In this document: positions 6,677 through 7,555 of the stretch, piece by piece
Layout: every line of letters starts with the position of its first letter
Position numbering within the stretch: the stretch's first letter is position 1
Source of the DNA: Acidobacteriota bacterium
Lineage (GTDB): Bacteria > Acidobacteriota > Terriglobia > Bryobacterales > JACQDG01
Length of the DNA: 7,555 nucleotides
Assembly: GCA_016201195.1 (NCBI GenBank)
Contig: JACQDI010000700.1
Span: forward strand, 1-7,555
Direction of reading: 5' to 3'
The notes under the pieces: generated by a model
Database searches by the model: none
What the model saw: only the letters and a program-made list of their open reading frames with translations
What the model was told of the DNA's origin: nothing
Translations under genes and position numbers: made by a program

Positions 6677-7555
6677 ATGAACACGCGACGTCAATTTGTG
6701 CAGTCAGCTTCGGCAGCAGCCGGCTGGATGATCGTGAAGCCTCAATCGGTGCGCGGATCGCAGGCCAACTCGGCCGTGACCGTGGGCCTGATCGGCGTGG
6801 GCGGGCGCGGCACCTACGATGCGGGCATCTTCGTCAAGGACAGCCGCTCGCGCGTCACCGCGCTGTGCGACCTGTTCGACGACCGGCTGGACGCCGGCGC
6901 CACGCGACTCAAGCTGGAGAAGCCGGCGCTCTACAAGGACTACCAGAAGCTGCTCGCCTCCGACATCGACGCCGTGCTCATCGCCACGCCGCCATTCCTG
7001 CACCCGCCGATGTTCGAGGCGTCAGTCGACGCGCGCAAGCACATTTACTGCGAGAAGCCCATGGGCGTGGACGCCGCCGGTTGCCGCCGCGTGATCGCCG
7101 CCGCCAAACGCGCCGACGCCACCAAGAACATCGCCGTCGGCTTCCAGCAGCGCTACGGCCCGGTGTACCTCGAGGCCTACAAGCGCGTCCAGGAAGGCCA
7201 GATCGGCGAGCTGGCCACGGCCCGCGCCGCCTGGATCTCAAGTGACCCCTTCCAACGCCGGCCTTACGACGACCCCAAGATCGAGAAGCTGCGGAACTGG
7301 TTCTGCTACCGCGAATATTCGGGAGACTTCATCGTCGAGCAGGACTGCCACAACTTCGACGTGCTGCACTGGTTCCTCGGCTTGCCCACCCGCGCGGTCG
7401 GCTGGGGCGGGCGCAAAGTGCGCACCTCCATGGAGATCCTCGACCACCTGAGCCTCACCTTCGAGTTTCCCAACGGCATCCTGGCGAACTTCGAGGCCAA
7501 CCAGCTCACCCCGCGCGGCTTCTCGAACGTCGGCGAGCAGTTCACCGGCACCAAG
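6677..7555 (+). CDS. Tat-exported Gfo/Idh/MocA-family oxidoreductase (3' partial)
   Basis: The frame stays open for 293 codons to the window end, so the C-terminus is missing. The N-terminus NTRRQFVQSASAAAGWMIV is a twin-arginine (Tat) leader of the T-R-R-x-F-V type, though its hydrophobic core is weak and the cleavage site unclear. A Rossmann NAD(P) site follows (VGLIGVGGRGT, residues 36-46), then the strand VTALCDLFDDRLD, IDAVLIATPP before the EKP motif YCEKPM (Lys127, the usual catalytic Lys), and VEQDCHNFDVLHW with His225. By recalled alignment to inositol dehydrogenase, the residue four before that His is usually Asp but is Glu221 here, as in several acidobacterial relatives. The family oxidises or reduces sugars and their derivatives. 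Tat export implies folding with bound cofactor before transport, as in glucose-fructose oxidoreductase. The substrate is unknown. It may be co-transcribed with the upstream dehydrogenase. Confidence 0.9.
   Translation, partial: MNTRRQFVQSASAAAGWMIVKPQSVRGSQANSAVTVGLIGVGGRGTYDAGIFVKDSRSRVTALCDLFDDRLDAGATRLKLEKPALYKDYQKLLASDIDAVLIATPPFLHPPMFEASVDARKHIYCEKPMGVDAAGCRRVIAAAKRADATKNIAVGFQQRYGPVYLEAYKRVQEGQIGELATARAAWISSDPFQRRPYDDPKIEKLRNWFCYREYSGDFIVEQDCHNFDVLHWFLGLPTRAVGWGGRKVRTSMEILDHLSLTFEFPNGILANFEANQLTPRGFSNVGEQFTGTK

Noticed and set aside
5354..6694. Long minus-strand open frame (446 codons) antisense to the Ldh2-type dehydrogenase
   Set aside because: It mirrors a clear family member in GC-rich DNA, has no recognisable domain, and its N-terminal part is the translated TTTGCG repeat.
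6704..7447. Several minus- and plus-strand frames at the 3' end of the window
   Set aside because: Shadows of the Gfo/Idh gene, whose own frame stays open to the window edge and carries all the family motifs.

Overview
The window is GC-rich, with tightly packed genes on both strands. It most resembles a chromosomal fragment of a soil Acidobacteriota, probably near Bryobacterales/Solibacter. That placement is an inference from protein style, not from a marker gene. Three features point that way: a Ser/Thr kinase with a single membrane span followed by a FlgO/TolB-like domain and TPRs; a very large Oar-like TonB-dependent receptor with an N-terminal carboxypeptidase-regulatory domain; and a Gfo/Idh/MocA oxidoreductase with a twin-arginine leader. 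There are no rRNA, tRNA, CRISPR, phage or transposase features.

Layout: (1) Bases 1-1751, + strand, hold the C-terminal part of a receptor-type Ser/Thr protein kinase whose start lies before the window. One missing base near 793-798 splits it into a kinase/TM/sensor part ending at 816 and a TPR part that continues in another frame to 1751. (2) A 51-bp convergent gap follows. (3) Bases 1803-5069, - strand, encode a 1088-residue TonB-dependent receptor with a signal peptide, a strong Shine-Dalgarno and a near-consensus sigma-70 promoter just upstream. (4) A divergent intergenic region of about 440 bp (5070-5509) holds that promoter, a 26-bp dyad, a 13-bp direct repeat, a 22-bp tandem repeat and an A-rich patch. 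(5) Bases 5510-6580, + strand, encode an Ldh2-type malate/L-lactate/ureidoglycolate dehydrogenase. (6) A 96-bp spacer carries a TTTGCG-type degenerate tandem repeat and a perfect 11-bp tandem duplication. (7) From 6677 to the window end, + strand, runs an unfinished Gfo/Idh/MocA oxidoreductase with a Tat signal.

How they may work together: the two + strand dehydrogenases are neighbours in the same direction and could form a small operon for oxidising or reducing sugar or hydroxy-acid substrates. The TonB receptor reads the other way from the shared intergenic region and could import a large substrate or act as an adhesin-like barrel. The kinase is convergent with the receptor and need not be functionally linked. 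I see ordinary acidobacterial accessory metabolism rather than a clear new system. The most interesting signals are the repeats and control elements in the two intergenic regions, the frameshift, and the exported oxidoreductase.
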